In this document: positions 10,666 through 22,456 of the stretch, in pieces
Layout: every line of letters starts with the position of its first letter
How positions within the stretch are numbered: position 1 is the first letter of the stretch
DNA from: Adiantum capillus-veneris
Taxonomy: Eukaryota; Streptophyta; Polypodiopsida; Polypodiales; Pteridaceae
Assembly: GCA_014529385.2 (NCBI GenBank)
Contig: CM043963.1
Location: forward strand, 6,743,001 to 6,807,000
Length of the DNA: 64,000 nt
Direction of reading: 5' to 3'
The notes under the pieces: model-generated
The model's input: only the letters and a program-made list of their open reading frames with translations
Databases searched by the model: none
Told to the model about the DNA's origin: nothing
Translations under genes and position numbers: made by a program

Positions 10666-11588
10666 TTACAAAATCATTTCAAAGCGTATCGTAGCCTCCA
10701 CTCCCAAGATGTGACACTTCAGCAGACTCCAAACGTGCTCTTGTTGCATCTCTTTGCTGCTGAAATCTCTCAGGATTTTCTTGTGTCTCTCGTGCAATCC
10801 CCGCCCACTCCTCTGCATCCAATCATGCTGGCTTGGGACTGCTAGCATTGTATCTGTCTCTCACCTCTGACTGACGGTGTGACATCGTGGCCTTTGCCAC
10901 ATTTGAAATCTAGGGGTTCGAGACTGGATCGTATCCCTCTGCCAGTCTCTACTCTCTGTGCCAGTCTGCCAAACTGGATCGTACCCCTCTGCCAGTCTCT
11001 ACTCTCTGTGATTGGCCTCAATAATGCAATTATTTCTTTCAAGATCGAGGTTATCCCAAACCTCCATCATAGAGTGACCAAGCTAAATCATACAGATCTG
11101 CAAATCCTCTGTCGCATGGCCTTTCCGACCCTATCCGCCACAACAACCCTATTCTTGCTCTTGTACACCTTGCTAGGATCATGCTCGAGTGATCCCCAAG
11201 GTGTATGTGGTGTGCCAATCGATGAAATATCTACTGAAGAAAGTGGTGGACACTCTCTCAGTGGTGTGGACGCATCGATAGAACTTCTATCGGAGCAACC
11301 ACCACCTCCAAAACAACGCCTACCTCGTCTCAAGGATGAACCACCCGTCGGTGTAGGGGTCACACTAGACTAAGGTATGTGGCCGCTCAGTGTAGGGACC
11401 ACACTAGTCTTGGGAGTAGGGTCGGCCGTAGTAGATCTAGAGGGACCTACTGCCCAAAGCTGCTATGCCATCGTGACTTGCTCTGGTGTGAACTGAGACA
11501 AAAACGAGCCCATCTTCTCGGGCGACATGTTGGACGGAGTGATAGGAAAACTAAAACTAGGAGAGTATGGCTCATCGTCATCAGCCAT
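10666..11588 (-). pseudogene. Second ORF of the CACTA element (unknown, TNP1-like position)
   Basis: Minus frame starting MADDDEPYSPSFSFPITPSN at 11588 and continuing through several stops and frameshifts. Parts are SSLRRGRRCFGGGGCSDRSS, EIIALLRPITESRDWQRGT and ERHKKILRDFSSKEMQQEHVW. CACTA elements typically carry a second gene beside TNP2 encoding a DNA-binding accessory protein. Its position just downstream of TNP2 fits, but I recognise no domain. The lengths of the pieces and the ATG context are the only direct support. Confidence 0.4.
10922..11012. repeat. Tandem duplication of about 52 bp
   Basis: ACTGGATCGTA followed by CCCTCTGCCAGTCTCTACTC occurs twice (about 10924 and 10974) with one or two differences, inside the second CACTA ORF. 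Confidence 0.75.
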
Positions 11589-11799
11589 CGCTAATCATAC
11601 ACAAATAACACCCACAACACATGTTAGTTTACAAAAGAAACGCTTAATCAATACAAATAACAATTTAACGAAGCTGCAACACAAATAAATGAATCTAAAG
11701 TGTATTGTACACTAATAAAAAGAGTTTTACAAAAGAGTTCCTAGCAAAAATCATTAGTTAATCTCTCATCCTCTTTGAGATCTGATGCACCAAAGATGT
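11589..11799. other. Spacer between the two CACTA genes
   Basis: AT-rich, with ACACAAATAA-like words. No frame or structure seen. Confidence 0.5.
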
Positions 11800-12776
11800 C
11801 TATCTCAATTTGTACTTCTGCATCTTCGTCTCATCGAACTCTACTTTTGTATCGTTCTCCGCATTAGCTTTAGTATTTGACACCTCATCTCTAGGTTTAT
11901 ACAATTTCTCATTGCTGACATCCATCTCAAAATCTAAACTTAAAGTTTCCTTTGGTCCTGTACTTTGTTCATGAATCACCTCTTTGACCTCAACGTCCAA
12001 TCCTTTACACACTTACTTACTTCGTGGAGCAACTTGAATGACATAGAGCCAACAGGGTTTAGACATATCAATCTCATCATTTTCTGTCCATAGTGGATCG
12101 TGTGCGAACACAACTTGTTCACAATGCCGTGAAAGTACAAATGTATCCTGTGCATCTGTCCACACCCGCCTAGAGTTCACTTGAATCAATCCACTCTTGT
12201 CTTTACGTACATTTGCATTAGGGCCGCTGGTAATAACTTTGAACCACTTGACATCAATGATTAACATATCAAACTTTCTAAAGTTAATCTTCAAGATGTC
12301 TTGGATGTAGCCAAAGTATTCAAGTTGGCTAGTCTCTGTGTTCTCATCCCTGACAGTACTCCTACTTTCTTGAACAAAACTTTCCCTAACACCACTGTCA
12401 AAAGTGACCCTTTGTTCGTCGATTTGTTGCACTCTGAAGTGTTTCCCGTGCAACCAAAAATCTCCATATTTGTGATACTGCAGCCACAAAATTGAAACAG
12501 ACTAAAAGTTATTAAAGCAATGTGATCATGTGGAGCTCAAAAAGGAAGCTATGAAAATATACATGCCAATCGCAACCCCTTGACATCTCCTCTTCCTCTT
12601 CAGTAATCAACACTCCATTCCTCTTTGCCTTTGAGATTGTCGCATCTAACCACCGCCTAGTTGGAAATTCAAGCAATTTTTGAAGATGATCTGGAAAAGA
12701 AAGGTTTCTAGTGCCACGGCTGCACTTGAATTGCAGGCGATCTATCAAGCGTTGTTGCTTTTCCCCTTCGTACCTC
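11800..12776 (-). pseudogene. TNP2-type CACTA transposase, C-terminal half (DUF4216)
   Basis: Minus strand. The first piece, from 12776, reads RYEGEKQQRLIDRLQFK. The 12013-12489 piece contains DILKINFRKFDMLIIDVKWFKV and an ending like DAQDTFVLSRHCEQVVFAHDP. This matches the DUF4216 pattern found near the C-terminus of plant TNP2 proteins. The final piece (11800-12012) is an acidic tail ending at a stop. Upstream sequence lies 10 kb away because a gypsy element is inserted. Joining QKWLE from the other half to RYEGE here keeps the reading frame. Confidence 0.8.
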
Positions 12777-13266
12777 TATATAAGGAAAAGAAAGTCTCAA
12801 TAGGCGAGAACTGTCTCCTGGAAGCCGAATAGTGGATCAATAATTACCATGGCAATTACCACAGTAACTTTGACAGGCTATAAATAGGACCCATTACATT
12901 GTAAGAGGGCTGCTTGTCTTTTGACTTCTTACTCTTAGTCTTTTGGTTTTAGTCTCCGAAGTTGTTCCTGAGTTACAATCTCTTTACTTGTAATTCTACT
13001 CTGTAATCATTACTACAATAGTCAATTGTGATTCAGCCAGTTATACTTTGTACTCGTTCTTCATAAACTTTGAATCTGAATCTGAAAGACTTTTCTAGTC
13101 ATTCAGTCTGTTTCTCATCCCAGTAGAGTATTTTAGTTCAGTTAACTATTCCAGTTCAGTTTCCATCTTCTATTCCAGTTTCACTGACTGAACTGACGAC
13201 TTACCAATAGCTATAAATTCTAACATTGGAATCATCTATCTAAAGAGATTAGCTCCAATTCCATTT
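12777..13266 (+). repeat. 5' LTR of the Tat-like element
   Basis: Aligns base for base with 22457-22956, including AGTCTCAATAGGCG, ATTACCATGG, GGCTATAAATAGGACCC and ATTCAGT. The terminal TG and ACA seen in the 3' copy have mutated to TA and TTT here, which explains why the ends look irregular. Confidence 0.85.
12879..12886 (+). promoter_or_regulatory. TATA box of the Tat-like LTR
   Basis: TATAAATA within GGCTATAAATAGGACCC. The same box is at 22563-22570 in the 3' LTR. Transcription would start about 25-35 bp downstream. Confidence 0.6.
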
Positions 13267-13284
13267 TGGAAATCACGGTGGCTA
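13267..13284 (+). other. Putative primer binding site of the Tat-like element
   Basis: TGGAAATCACGGTGGCTA follows the LTR directly and starts with TGG, as a tRNA primer site should. The cognate tRNA is not identified. Confidence 0.4.
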
Positions 13285-13302
13285 GAGCTATTTGCTCGTT
13301 GA

Positions 13303-14412
13303 CCAGAAAACTCAAGTTATGGTCGTAAATCATCCTACCGCGTTGACCCTATCCCTAAGGAGTCAGAAAGAGATTTTGATCCTAAGAATGAACCGGTGAC
13401 TGAGACTGAGGTTCAGGAGGAGCACAATCATGATCATGAGGCTAAGGACTCCCAGCACTCCAGTCAGTCTAGAAGAAGAAGGGTTGAGAGGGAAGAACGC
13501 AAGGCCAGGAGTTCTCGGACCACACATGGGGATGAAGGAGCCAAAGGCAGTAAAGGTAGTTGCCATAATTCCAATAGAAAAGCCAGGGAGGAGATAGAAA
13601 CTAAGACTGAGGAAGAAATTGATTGGGATGCAGACACAGACCATTACAAGAAATCTTCAAGAAGGAGTCAGATTCCTAAGGTGAGGAAAAGTAGAAACAA
13701 TGTTGATCGACATGATTACACCTCTTCATTGAAAATTTATTTCCTAGTGTTCAAAGGTGGAAAGAAAGATGACCCGGATGTTCATATCCAAGCCTTTGAA
13801 CAATATGCTGAGTTGAAAAATATTGATGAAGATGATTGGGTGGAATACTTTCCTCAAACATTAAAGGAGGCAGCTAGGAAATGGTACTACCATTACCCAG
13901 CTTTCCAACTCAGATCATATAACAAACAGCTCAAAGCTTTCCAACTAGAATATTCAGACAGCAGAGGAGATGAGGATATACTTTGTGAACTAGATAAGAT
14001 AAAGCAAAGAAAATATCAGTCTCAGACGTTATGTTGAGAAAATCAAGGAGCTGATTAGGCAGCTGCAGGAACCACCATCAAAAAAGCGGTTGCGAGCATG
14101 GTTTTTAAATGGTCTCCATAGTAAGAAGCTTAGGGAACATGAGGTGCCCGCACCAACAAAGAAATTTAATGATTTGGTACAGCGAGCCCTGAAGCTGGAA
14201 CAACAGGCTAAGAAGGAAAAAAGTCATAAGAAGAGGAGGTCAAGTAGTTGTAGTACTTCTACTGAGAATTTTGATTCCAGTAAACCTCCAGTAGTTGTGA
14301 AAGTAGCTCAGATGAAAAGAGCAAAGACAAAGCTAAGAAGGGGTCTTGGTCTAGAAATATTGATGAGATGGCTCGATAGATTGTTGAAATTAGCTAGACC
14401 AGACAACCAGTA
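13303..14412 (+). pseudogene. gag: Gag of the Tat-like element
   Basis: First Met in frame at 13396 (MTETEVQEEHNHDHE), though the frame is open from about 13300. A charged N-terminus precedes the gag core (about 13730-14000) with KIYFLVFKGGKKDDPDVHIQ, EYFPQTLKEAARKWYYHYP and FQLEYSD. A frameshift near 14035 moves the reading to 14090, with RAWFLNGLHSKKLREHEVPAPTKKFNDLVQRALKLEQQ. The protein would form the capsid. The frameshift and stops make it non-functional. Confidence 0.82.
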
Positions 14413-15362
14413 AGAAGAATAGAAACCTGGTGTTCAAAGTGTAAATCTAAAGATCATGTTTCCAATGAATGCCCACAGTGTACTTACTGCAAAGCCTATG
14501 GCCATCTATGTGGCATTGGCATTCATCATTTCAAGAAGGAAAAAGATGTGTCTGTGGTGGTGGCATTTACTAATGTTGAACCAGTAAGAGCGAAGACTAC
14601 TAGTGTACCCCAAAAAGAGAAATCAGGTATCAGTGGTACTGGTACGGGGCACGGAAGGTACCAAGGGGGTACTAGCCGAGGCCAGGATCGTGGTAATTTC
14701 TAGATTCAAAGTCTGAATTTCTATACTTGTGGTAAGTATGGGCATTATGCAGCTCAGTGTCCAGAAACACCTGTTACTGCGGTTATAAGGCAAAGGTCCC
14801 GCAACTAGTTCCTATGTGAGCAGTTACACGCAACAAAGGGGTGGTTATTGAGGAAATCCCAGATAACCCAGTAGAGCTAGTCATTCCTCAAAGTAGCACA
14901 TGGGCTTAGCAGAGAGAGGTGTGGAAGGCCAAGGGTAAAGAAAAGGTGGTTGATGAATGACAGGAGCAGAGAGAATTAGCAGCAAAAATCATAGAGGATT
15001 TAGCCAAGAAGCTGCCAGAGCAGCTAGAGTGTTCTGATGCTCGAGTCATTCAGAAGATACCAGCTTAGTCTTCTGAGAAAGTACAGCCAGATCAGTCAAG
15101 GTCTAGAATGCCTGAGACTATGTTGGCTGCAGTTTAGGGATTGATGGAAGAGTTAGGGGCTAATAAGGGAGTTGAAATCTCTAGAACAAAGGAATGGTAT
15201 TGTGAAGATACTACCAATTCTTCAAGTTCTGATAACAACTCGTGAGAAGGAGGAAATTCATGTCAAGATTTGTGATAGAATTTAGAAATTCACGGTGGAG
15301 GTAGAGGACATTAGAAAAACTTTGCCTACAGTAGCAAAAGAAAAGGCGGAGGGCCTAACTGG
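14413..15362 (+). pseudogene. Zinc-knuckle and linker region; protease not recognisable
   Basis: Contains a Cys/His cluster CSKCKSKDHVSNECPQC (about 14438) and a second, TCGKYGHYAAQCPE (about 14730), both nucleic-acid-binding knuckles. After these, stops are frequent (for example near 14701, 14908, 14958, 15067). No Asp-Ser/Thr-Gly active site or flap is visible before reverse transcriptase begins, so the protease appears lost or deleted. Confidence 0.6.
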
Positions 15363-16977
15363 TTGCTTCCAGATAATCAAGAAATAGAGGAATGGAATTT
15401 AGGTTTTGAGGAAAATCCTAGATTGATCAGGGTCAATAAATATATGAATCCTAAGATGAAAGAGAAGGCACGACATATGTTCCAACAATATAAAGATGTG
15501 TTTGCATGGGAGCATACTGATGGTAAAGAAGTAGATCCAAAGGTATGTCAACATCAAATACCATTGAAACCAGATGCTAGACCAGTACGGTTATAGCGAT
15601 ACCGAATGAATCCAAATTACGCTAAGAAGGTCAAGGAAGAGATTGATAACCTTCTAAAGGCTGGGTTCATTACTGAAGTGGCCAGTAGTGAGTGGTTGTT
15701 CCCTATTGTGGTGATACCCAAGAAGAATGGAAAGATTAGAGTGTGTGTGGATTATAGGAAGCTGAACGCTCAAACAATTAAGGATCCCTTTCCATTACCC
15801 TTCACGGACATGTTGCTTGATGAAATTGCAGGATATGAGATGTATAGCTTTATGGATGGTTATAGTGGTTATAACTAATTACAGATTGCTCCTAAGGACC
15901 GGAGTAAAACCACTTTTATTACTGACTGGGGAGCATTTATGTATCTGGTGATGCCATTCGGTCTTTACAATGCACTAGTCACTTTTCAACGATGTATGAT
16001 GGAAATATTTAGTGAATTTCTTCACCGATTCCTTGCCATATTTATGGATGACTTCACTGTACATTCAACAGAGGAGCAACATTTAATTTTTCTTGAAATG
16101 GTTTTCGAGCGTTGTCAGGAAAAGCGGATATGTTTGAACCCATTCAAATCTATTTTCCTAGTTTGGAAAGGACATCTACTGGGACATGTAGTGTCTAGGA
16201 ATGGTATAGAAATGGTCAATGACAAGATCCAGTGTGTCCAACAGGCCAAGGCACCTCGAAATGTGTCAAAGTTAAGTTCTTTCTTGAGATATATCAATTT
16301 TTATAGAAGATTTGTGCACATGTTTGCTTCTCAGACATTACCTTTGTATGAACTTACAAAGAAGATGAGCAAGTTCAGTTGGACTACTGAATGTGAGGAG
16401 AGTTTTTAGAATTTAAAGAATGATATTATCAGTAAGCCAGTTCTTCGACAACCAAATTGGGACGTCATTTTTCATGTAATTGTAGATGCTTCAAGACTGG
16501 AGATGGGAGCAATACTCGCTTAGCCAGAAGGAAGAACTGATTATCCAGTATACTTTTCCAGTCATAGGTTCAGTCAAGGCTGAACAAGGGTATACAACTA
16601 CTGAAAGAGAAGCCTTAGGGATGGTTTTCAGCGCTACTAAATTCAAACATTATTTGTTGGGCAAGCTATTTCATTTTTATGTGGATCATCAGGACTTATT
16701 ATTTGTGATCAATAAAGTCATTATTCAAGGCAGACTGATACGATGGATGATGTTCCTAATGGAGTTTGAATTTTGTATTTTCCATAAGCCCGACAAAAAC
16801 CATTGTGGTGCTAATTTCCTGTCCAGGAGTATGGATGGATACTCTGAGGTGTCTTTAAGAGACGAGCCAGTAGATGTAGAACTATTTCAGCTAGCAGTTC
16901 CCGAATCAATTGATCCAAAATTGAATGATGTATATCAGTTTCTTTCTAAGGGAGGGTTCCTAGACAACTGGACTTAG
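15363..16977 (+). pseudogene. pol: Reverse transcriptase and RNase H of the Tat-like element
   Basis: Starts with EEWNLGFEENPRLIRVNKYM and VFAWEHTDGKEVDPKVCQH, typical of Tat-clade pol upstream of RT. RT blocks follow: KAGFITEVASSEWLFPIVVI, KIRVCVDYRKLN, SFMDGYSGYN, MPFGLYNALVTFQRCM and catalytic FMDDF near 16045. RNase H is split over frames from about 16470, with TTTEREALGMVFSATKFKHY and VDHQDLLFVINKVI. Stops at 15596, 15876 and 16407 fall where Gln is expected, so CAG or CAA has become TAG or TAA. Confidence 0.92.
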
Positions 16978-18180
16978 AATCAAAAGAAGGCTCTGATTAT
17001 TAAGAGTCTGAAGTTCACCATCATTGGTAGATCACTTTACAGATTGGGAGTAGATGGGGTTCTTTATAGATGTGTGCCTATGGAGGGAAGAATGCAAGTT
17101 ATTCCAGAGGCACATAATGGGGATTCTAGGGGACATTTTTCTACTGATATTACTTTCAAGAAGATTTTGCAGGCTGGTTGTGGTGGAAGACATTAATATC
17201 TGATGTCAGAAGCTTTTGTAAAACATGTGATATATGCCAAAGAATGGGCAGACCCACATCAGCAGATATGACTCCTCTAACACCAGCTCAACCACTGGGT
17301 GTTTTTATGAAATGTAGTCTAGATTTTATCGGTCCATTCAAGAAAATTACTCCAAGGAAGAATAGGTACATATTGATGGCCACTTGTTATGTGACCAAAT
17401 GGGTAGAAGCTAAGGCTCTTCCCGACAACACAAAAAAATCCACTGCTATGTTTTTATTTGAAAATATTGTTTGCCGTATGGATGTCCTGTGGAGATTGTG
17501 CCGACCAGGGTCCGCACTTTAGAAATGACACTATGGACATTCTCATGGATATGCTTTCAGTCAAGCATCAGAAATCAACACCATATTATCCTAGATGCAA
17601 TGGGCAAGCCAAAAGCAGCGCAACAAGACTGTCAAGACTATTCTAACTAAGATTGTGCAGAAAGAGCCACATCAGTGGGATTGGAAACTTCAAACTACTC
17701 TTTGGTCATATCGAACAGCGTATAAAGTCACTACGGGATTGACACCATTTAGAATGGTGTATGGCATTGAAGCCGTCGTGCCCATGGAATTTGTCATACT
17801 TAGTCTCAGGATGGCAGTCGAGTATGGGCTGAATTTTAATCATAATCTGAAACAGATATTGGAGGAGTTAACACAACTGGATGAGTTAAGGCAGAGGGCT
17901 ATGCTAGAACAAGAAATTTTTTAGCAAAGAAGGAAACATTGGCATGATAGACGAATCAAAGTCAGGGAGTTTCAGAAAGGAGATTTGGTTTTTCTATATC
18001 AATCAAAACTAGGCCCTAAGAAACCGAACTTAAAAATAGCTTGGACAGGTCCATATGAAGTTGATTGGGTGTTCTCCAATGGCATAGTAAGACTCGACAA
18101 TTTATCTGGATTACTGTTGCCAGGGGTATATAATGGGTCCAAAATCAAGCTCTATTATTTAGAAGACAGAGAGACTTTCA
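16978..18180 (+). pseudogene. pol: Integrase of the Tat-like element
   Basis: The HHCC zinc-binding part is at about 17110-17240 (EAHNGDSRGHFSTDITFKKI, CKTCDICQRMGRP). The DDE core has Asp in SLDFIGPF, a second Asp in DQGPHFRND (after a frameshift near 17500) and STPYYPRCNGQAK. There the catalytic Glu expected in NGQAE is Lys by a G-to-A change, so the enzyme would be dead. The C-terminal part at 17985-18180 reads GPYEVDWVFSNGIVRLDNLSG. Confidence 0.85.
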
Positions 18181-18767
18181 GAGATAAGGGTACTGGTAGT
18201 CTAGGAACTGAAGACCAGGAAATTTCAAAATTAGCTATTTTAAGCCTTTTTCATGTAGAGCCAGTTCCAGAGCCAGTCAAAAGGTCAGAAAAGTCTAAGT
18301 ACGACAAAACCATGTCAGTATCAGAATCAGTAAAGTGTCCAAACCAATATCATTTCTTATGGGGAAAAGGGTCAATCGGAATGTCAGTAGTAATCATTTC
18401 AAAGAAGATGGAGAGTATTAGCCAATGCATGTATGCCACGTCATTTGCGGTGTACGGGACTCTAGGAACGGTAAGTAGTGGAGTTTTTATGGCGCAAACG
18501 CATATAACAGTAAGGCGAGTAGGAATTATTCCTCATAAATCTCCTACGCGACGTCTGCCCACTGTTATCCATTCACCATCGCCGAGCACTGAAGTTTCGT
18601 CACTAGAACCATAAAATTTTTCGTGTGAGGAAACTATTGATTGTTGTCTATCTTTACTAGCCATACCAAGATATGGGTTTGAAGATTCAAGTAGGTTCTC
18701 TTCTTCTTCTTATACTGATTCATGTATGGGTAGGAAGAAAATGTAAAAGAAGATGCAGGAAACTATA
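18181..18767 (+). other. Pol C-terminal extension and spacer
   Basis: The integrase frame continues open to 18612 without a domain I recognise (KLYYLEDRETFRDKGTGSL and onward). Positions 18613-18767 are a short non-coding gap before the next ORF. Confidence 0.4.
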
Positions 18768-19779
18768 GAGGAAACCCAAGCACTTATTTGCTGCTGCAAA
18801 AGCCTCTCTTACACTTATCCCTCACAATAAAGTACAATGGTATGTGTTTACTGAGCAAGCCGAGGCATTACTACGACTATGGGATTTGCATGTGGTTGTG
18901 CAAGCCACAAGAATTGAGTTTGACACAACTATCATTAGATAGGTCCTTGATTCCTTCAATGTTGATGAAGGAAGTGCTATGGTATATGGTAGGAAAGTGT
19001 CGGTAACACTAGAAAATATTGATTTTGCATTCAAAATGCCAAATGAGCTAAATCCATCTATGGCAAAAATAGAACAGATTAGTGCAGCTCTGATAGAAGA
19101 TGATGCTGCCAAGAAGAAACGCAAAGCCAGTGCGCAAGGGGTTCCAGTAGCGGGTCTGGACATTCCCACTGCTTACCGCTTTGTGGCTGAAGTTGTGAGT
19201 CTAAAAAACAATTATGTGTCAGAAAAACTATTTGCTATGCTACTGGCAAAAAGATTGGATGCCACAGTTTCAATAAATCTATGTCAGATTCTATCACATA
19301 ATGTGCTTCAGCACACTGCTAAGTTGAAGTCTCAAACTATTTTCAAAGCTTGGTATGTTTGGTATTTCCTTTACTGGGCAACTTCTTCGGATGCTCATGA
19401 CCAGATAAGGATGGCTTGGAGCCAAAAGCCTTTTCCAGTAACTAACAATGTAGAATTATCATCAGATGAAGAAGCCCTAGGTAACCAGTTAGCTCTCACT
19501 GGACAAAAGAGGAAGGCCACAAAAGGGGAAGCTGACAGTTCTAAAAGACCAAAAACTACACTGGCCACAAGTAGTGCTCTCCTTAAGCAGTTGGAAAGTC
19601 AGGTCAAAACAATGTCTATTGAAAAGACTCCAGCAGACCACACTTCAGCTGACCAGCCAAACCAGCCTCTAGTCCAGACCACTGGTGGAACTAGCCAGCA
19701 AGCAGGGCAAAGAACAACAACCACCAGTGCAAGACAAGACCAGTCAGACAGAACCAGTGCTAAGCAGTTGGTGGCTTAG
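18768..19779 (+). pseudogene. Unknown ORF3a downstream of integrase
   Basis: The frame reads KASLTLIPHNKVQWYVFTEQ, then AEALLRLWDLHVVVQATRIE, a stop at about 18938, and then DSFNVDEGSAMVYGRKVSVT at about 18955. It stays open from Met 18979 to 19779. The N-terminal 150 residues look globular and helical (YRFVAEVVSLKNNYVSEKLF). A second half rich in Ser, Thr and Gln holds a basic patch, GQKRKATKGEADSSKRPK, which could be a nuclear signal. No retroviral domain is recognised. Its position after integrase is where some plant gypsy elements carry an envelope-like or other extra gene. Confidence 0.55.
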
Positions 19780-20870
19780 ACTGATAAGGGAAAGGACCAG
19801 CACCTTTGAGTCCAAGTGGTAAAGTTTCCATCCCTTACAGTGAATTGGCTTTTACTTTTACCACCAGGAAGGAGCGGTTACAACAACTACAGACTCATCC
19901 TCTCAAAGGATGCCTACTCCTACACAAACCTGATTATGCTACACTACCATATATGGCTCCTGCCACAGTTTATGAGTCAGTTGCCTGTGACCCACCAACA
20001 ATGAATGATGGTTGTTCAATACTTATTCAGTTGTCCTGGAACACAATTGTTAATTCTATAGGACAAATGTTGGATGCCTTAGTGCCTAATGATGAATTGA
20101 CCAAGTTAAAGGCCGAACGGAGGGAGGGTGAGAAGCAAGTTGAGAAGTTGGATCACGATAGAGGAGCACAGTCCCTGCGGCACAATATCCTTGAAAATTA
20201 ATCAACTAGGACCATTCAAACTTTAGAAAATAAGTTGTCAAAGATGGAGTCTGAGATGAGGATACTAAAAGAAGAAAAGGCAAAGGCTGAGAGAGCTGCT
20301 GACAGATTCGAAACCATGCTGCAAATGAAGAGAGTTGATTACAACTCATTGTTGACCATCCACACTGCATTGAAAGCCACTTTAACTGAAAGATATATCT
20401 ATAATAATTTGACTGATATACTAAATCTAGAGGGAAAGGTTGTTTTCAATATAGATAATCTGAGGGCGCTCATGGAAAAAATGCAGAATGATTTGCAGGA
20501 TAAACTTTCTGAATACAACAGTGCTTTGGAAAATCAGGCTATCCTAGACTATATTGAACAATAGAATAACCTCGATGAGGATGATGATAAAGCAGCAGAG
20601 GAGGAAGAGAAGGAGGATGAACTAGCAGAAAGTTATGATGATGACGAATCTCCTCCATCTCCACCTTCAGGATCTGGTGCTAGTGGAGCAGGAGCCACAA
20701 GGGGAAATCAGCCCAATACAGACCAGCTAGACTAGTATAGGGGTCAGCAGTCAGGTGATCAGCAGGCTAGAGATCAACAACCCAGCAACACTGGAAATTC
20801 ACCAGTACACCAGTCACAACACAATTCGGATGTGAAGGGGAAAGTTAAAGCTGCGACTGAGGTTATGAAA
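19780..20870 (+). pseudogene. Unknown ORF3b with predicted coiled coil and acidic tail
   Basis: Probably the continuation of ORF3a. Positions 19806-20201 read SIPYSELAFTFTTRKERLQQ and LDALVPNDELTKLKAERREG. After a TAA at 20199 the frame continues with TLENKLSKMESEMRILKEEK and KAERAADRFETMLQMKRV. The heptad pattern from about 20090 to 20560 predicts a long coiled coil. The stretch 20570-20700 is acidic (DEDDDKAAEEEEKEDELAES) and followed by a Gly/Ser/Gln-rich tail. Stops at 20199, 20562, 20733 and 20874 look like decayed codons. Confidence 0.5.
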
Positions 20871-22150
20871 TGTTGATGAGCAACATTCATTACAGCTCAT
20901 CACATTGAACAAGAGATTAAGACATCAACAAGCTCCTATAACTAGGATGTATCTGGAGGATGATGTTCTTCTTTCTGATCTTGAACATTTTGAACGACTA
21001 AATATCAACGCCAGAGAAATGGTCCAACATTTATGAAATCAACTTCTTTCCATGACCAGGAGGTGTGCCAACTGCCTGAGCATCCTAGCAAAATTCAATT
21101 GCTAGAGAGAGTACCTGAATGGGTACTAACCTCTGATGAGAGACTAGCTAATCCACATTGGCAGCTGAAGTCTATTGCAGACTGTCATTCCCTAGCCATC
21201 CAATTAGAGCTCCTACTGGGGAACATGCCAACATATAAATGTATGAAAGAGGTTAGAAGTCAATGGAAAGAAGTTTTATTGCAAATGAAAATTGCCAGGG
21301 GAGTTCTGGATCAGAGGGTACAAGCTATATTGAAGATCAAACTACCACCAGTAAGGGGCCTCAAACTTGAATGATAGTAGGGGAACAAGCAACTGCTCTT
21401 CGAAGACTATTTCAGCTGGTTAGAGGCACTAGAAAGATGATGCAAAAGGAGAACCAGGCTGTCCTCAATTTTCTTGAGTTTGTACCCGATTCCCCAGTCC
21501 TCCTGTATGCTTTACCAGTAGCTAGAGAAGCTGATCTGCCTAGGTTTTTCCCAGCAATGTATCCTCAACATCCAGAACTAGTGGATCGGCTTACATATTA
21601 TAACATCACTGATGATCTTCAGGATTGGTATGAGCGATCCACTGTAGAATGGAAAATCTGGCAAACACTAATCAATGATGCTCTCCAATTAAATGATCTT
21701 GGGGAATTAAAGAATGAGATGGAGAGGATCAAGCTGTGTACGGGACAATGGAAAATGCATCTTAGAGGTTTCACCAAGATCACAAACTAGCTGTTGCAAC
21801 TTACTGTGGAGTCCTCTAAGGTCCCTGAAAAGGATATGATGGCTAAATCAGGCCTGGGACCACAGTACAGAGAGATGGCTGACATTCACTTTGAAGCTAG
21901 AATTAAAACAAATCAGCCTCTTCCAGAAGGATGGATCCACACAGATTCGCATTGTCATAAATTGGTCAGAACTCGTCTGACAAAAGGCAAACGCACGCTC
22001 TATGATCCCGACACCAAAACCTATCATCCTCTCACGCCTTATGAATTGGAAATGACCATAGAAAGGCGGGATCAGCTTGACAAGGAGGCCTTATGCAGAC
22101 TTATCCAGAAGGACAATGCTGGCACTGGGACTTCTGAAACACCAACATGA
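20871..22150 (+). pseudogene. Unknown ORF3c of the Tat-like element
   Basis: Three consecutive open segments (21033-21374, 21371-21790, 21794-22150) overlap or abut in shifted phases, so they were probably one frame. Legible text includes SKIQLLERVPEWVLTSDERL, FLEFVPDSPVLLYALPVARE and LPEGWIHTDSHCHKLVRTRL. The last is followed by TLYDPDTKTYHPLTPYELEM. I see no signal peptide or membrane helix, which argues against a classic envelope glycoprotein. The family is not recognised. Confidence 0.5.
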
Positions 22151-22456
22151 ATGAAGGGCAAGAGCAAGCAGGTTCAGTGGAAGGATATTGGGTAGTTCCA
22201 TCTCAGAATCAGACGGTGGATTTTCCCAGTAAGGCGTTGGAATTTCTTTGGTTGGGCACCCTTGGAATTACAATTATAGGGGTGTAAAACACTCAACAAG
22301 CATGAAATATGGCATAAAGCTAGCAATACAAGAAGAGTTAGCAACTTCAGAGGAGTATTATCACGAGGCAAATAGGCCAACTCATGAGGAATCAAACGAT
22401 GGATTTTTAAAACAAAATTTTGGAGTCATACCAAAATTCAAGAAAGGAGGGAAGGA
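22151..22456 (+). other. 3' untranslated region and polypurine tract of the Tat-like element
   Basis: No domain seen, although a frame is open at 22248-22571. It ends in AAGAAAGGAGGGAAGGA (22440-22456), a clear polypurine tract right before the 3' LTR TG at 22457. Confidence 0.7.
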
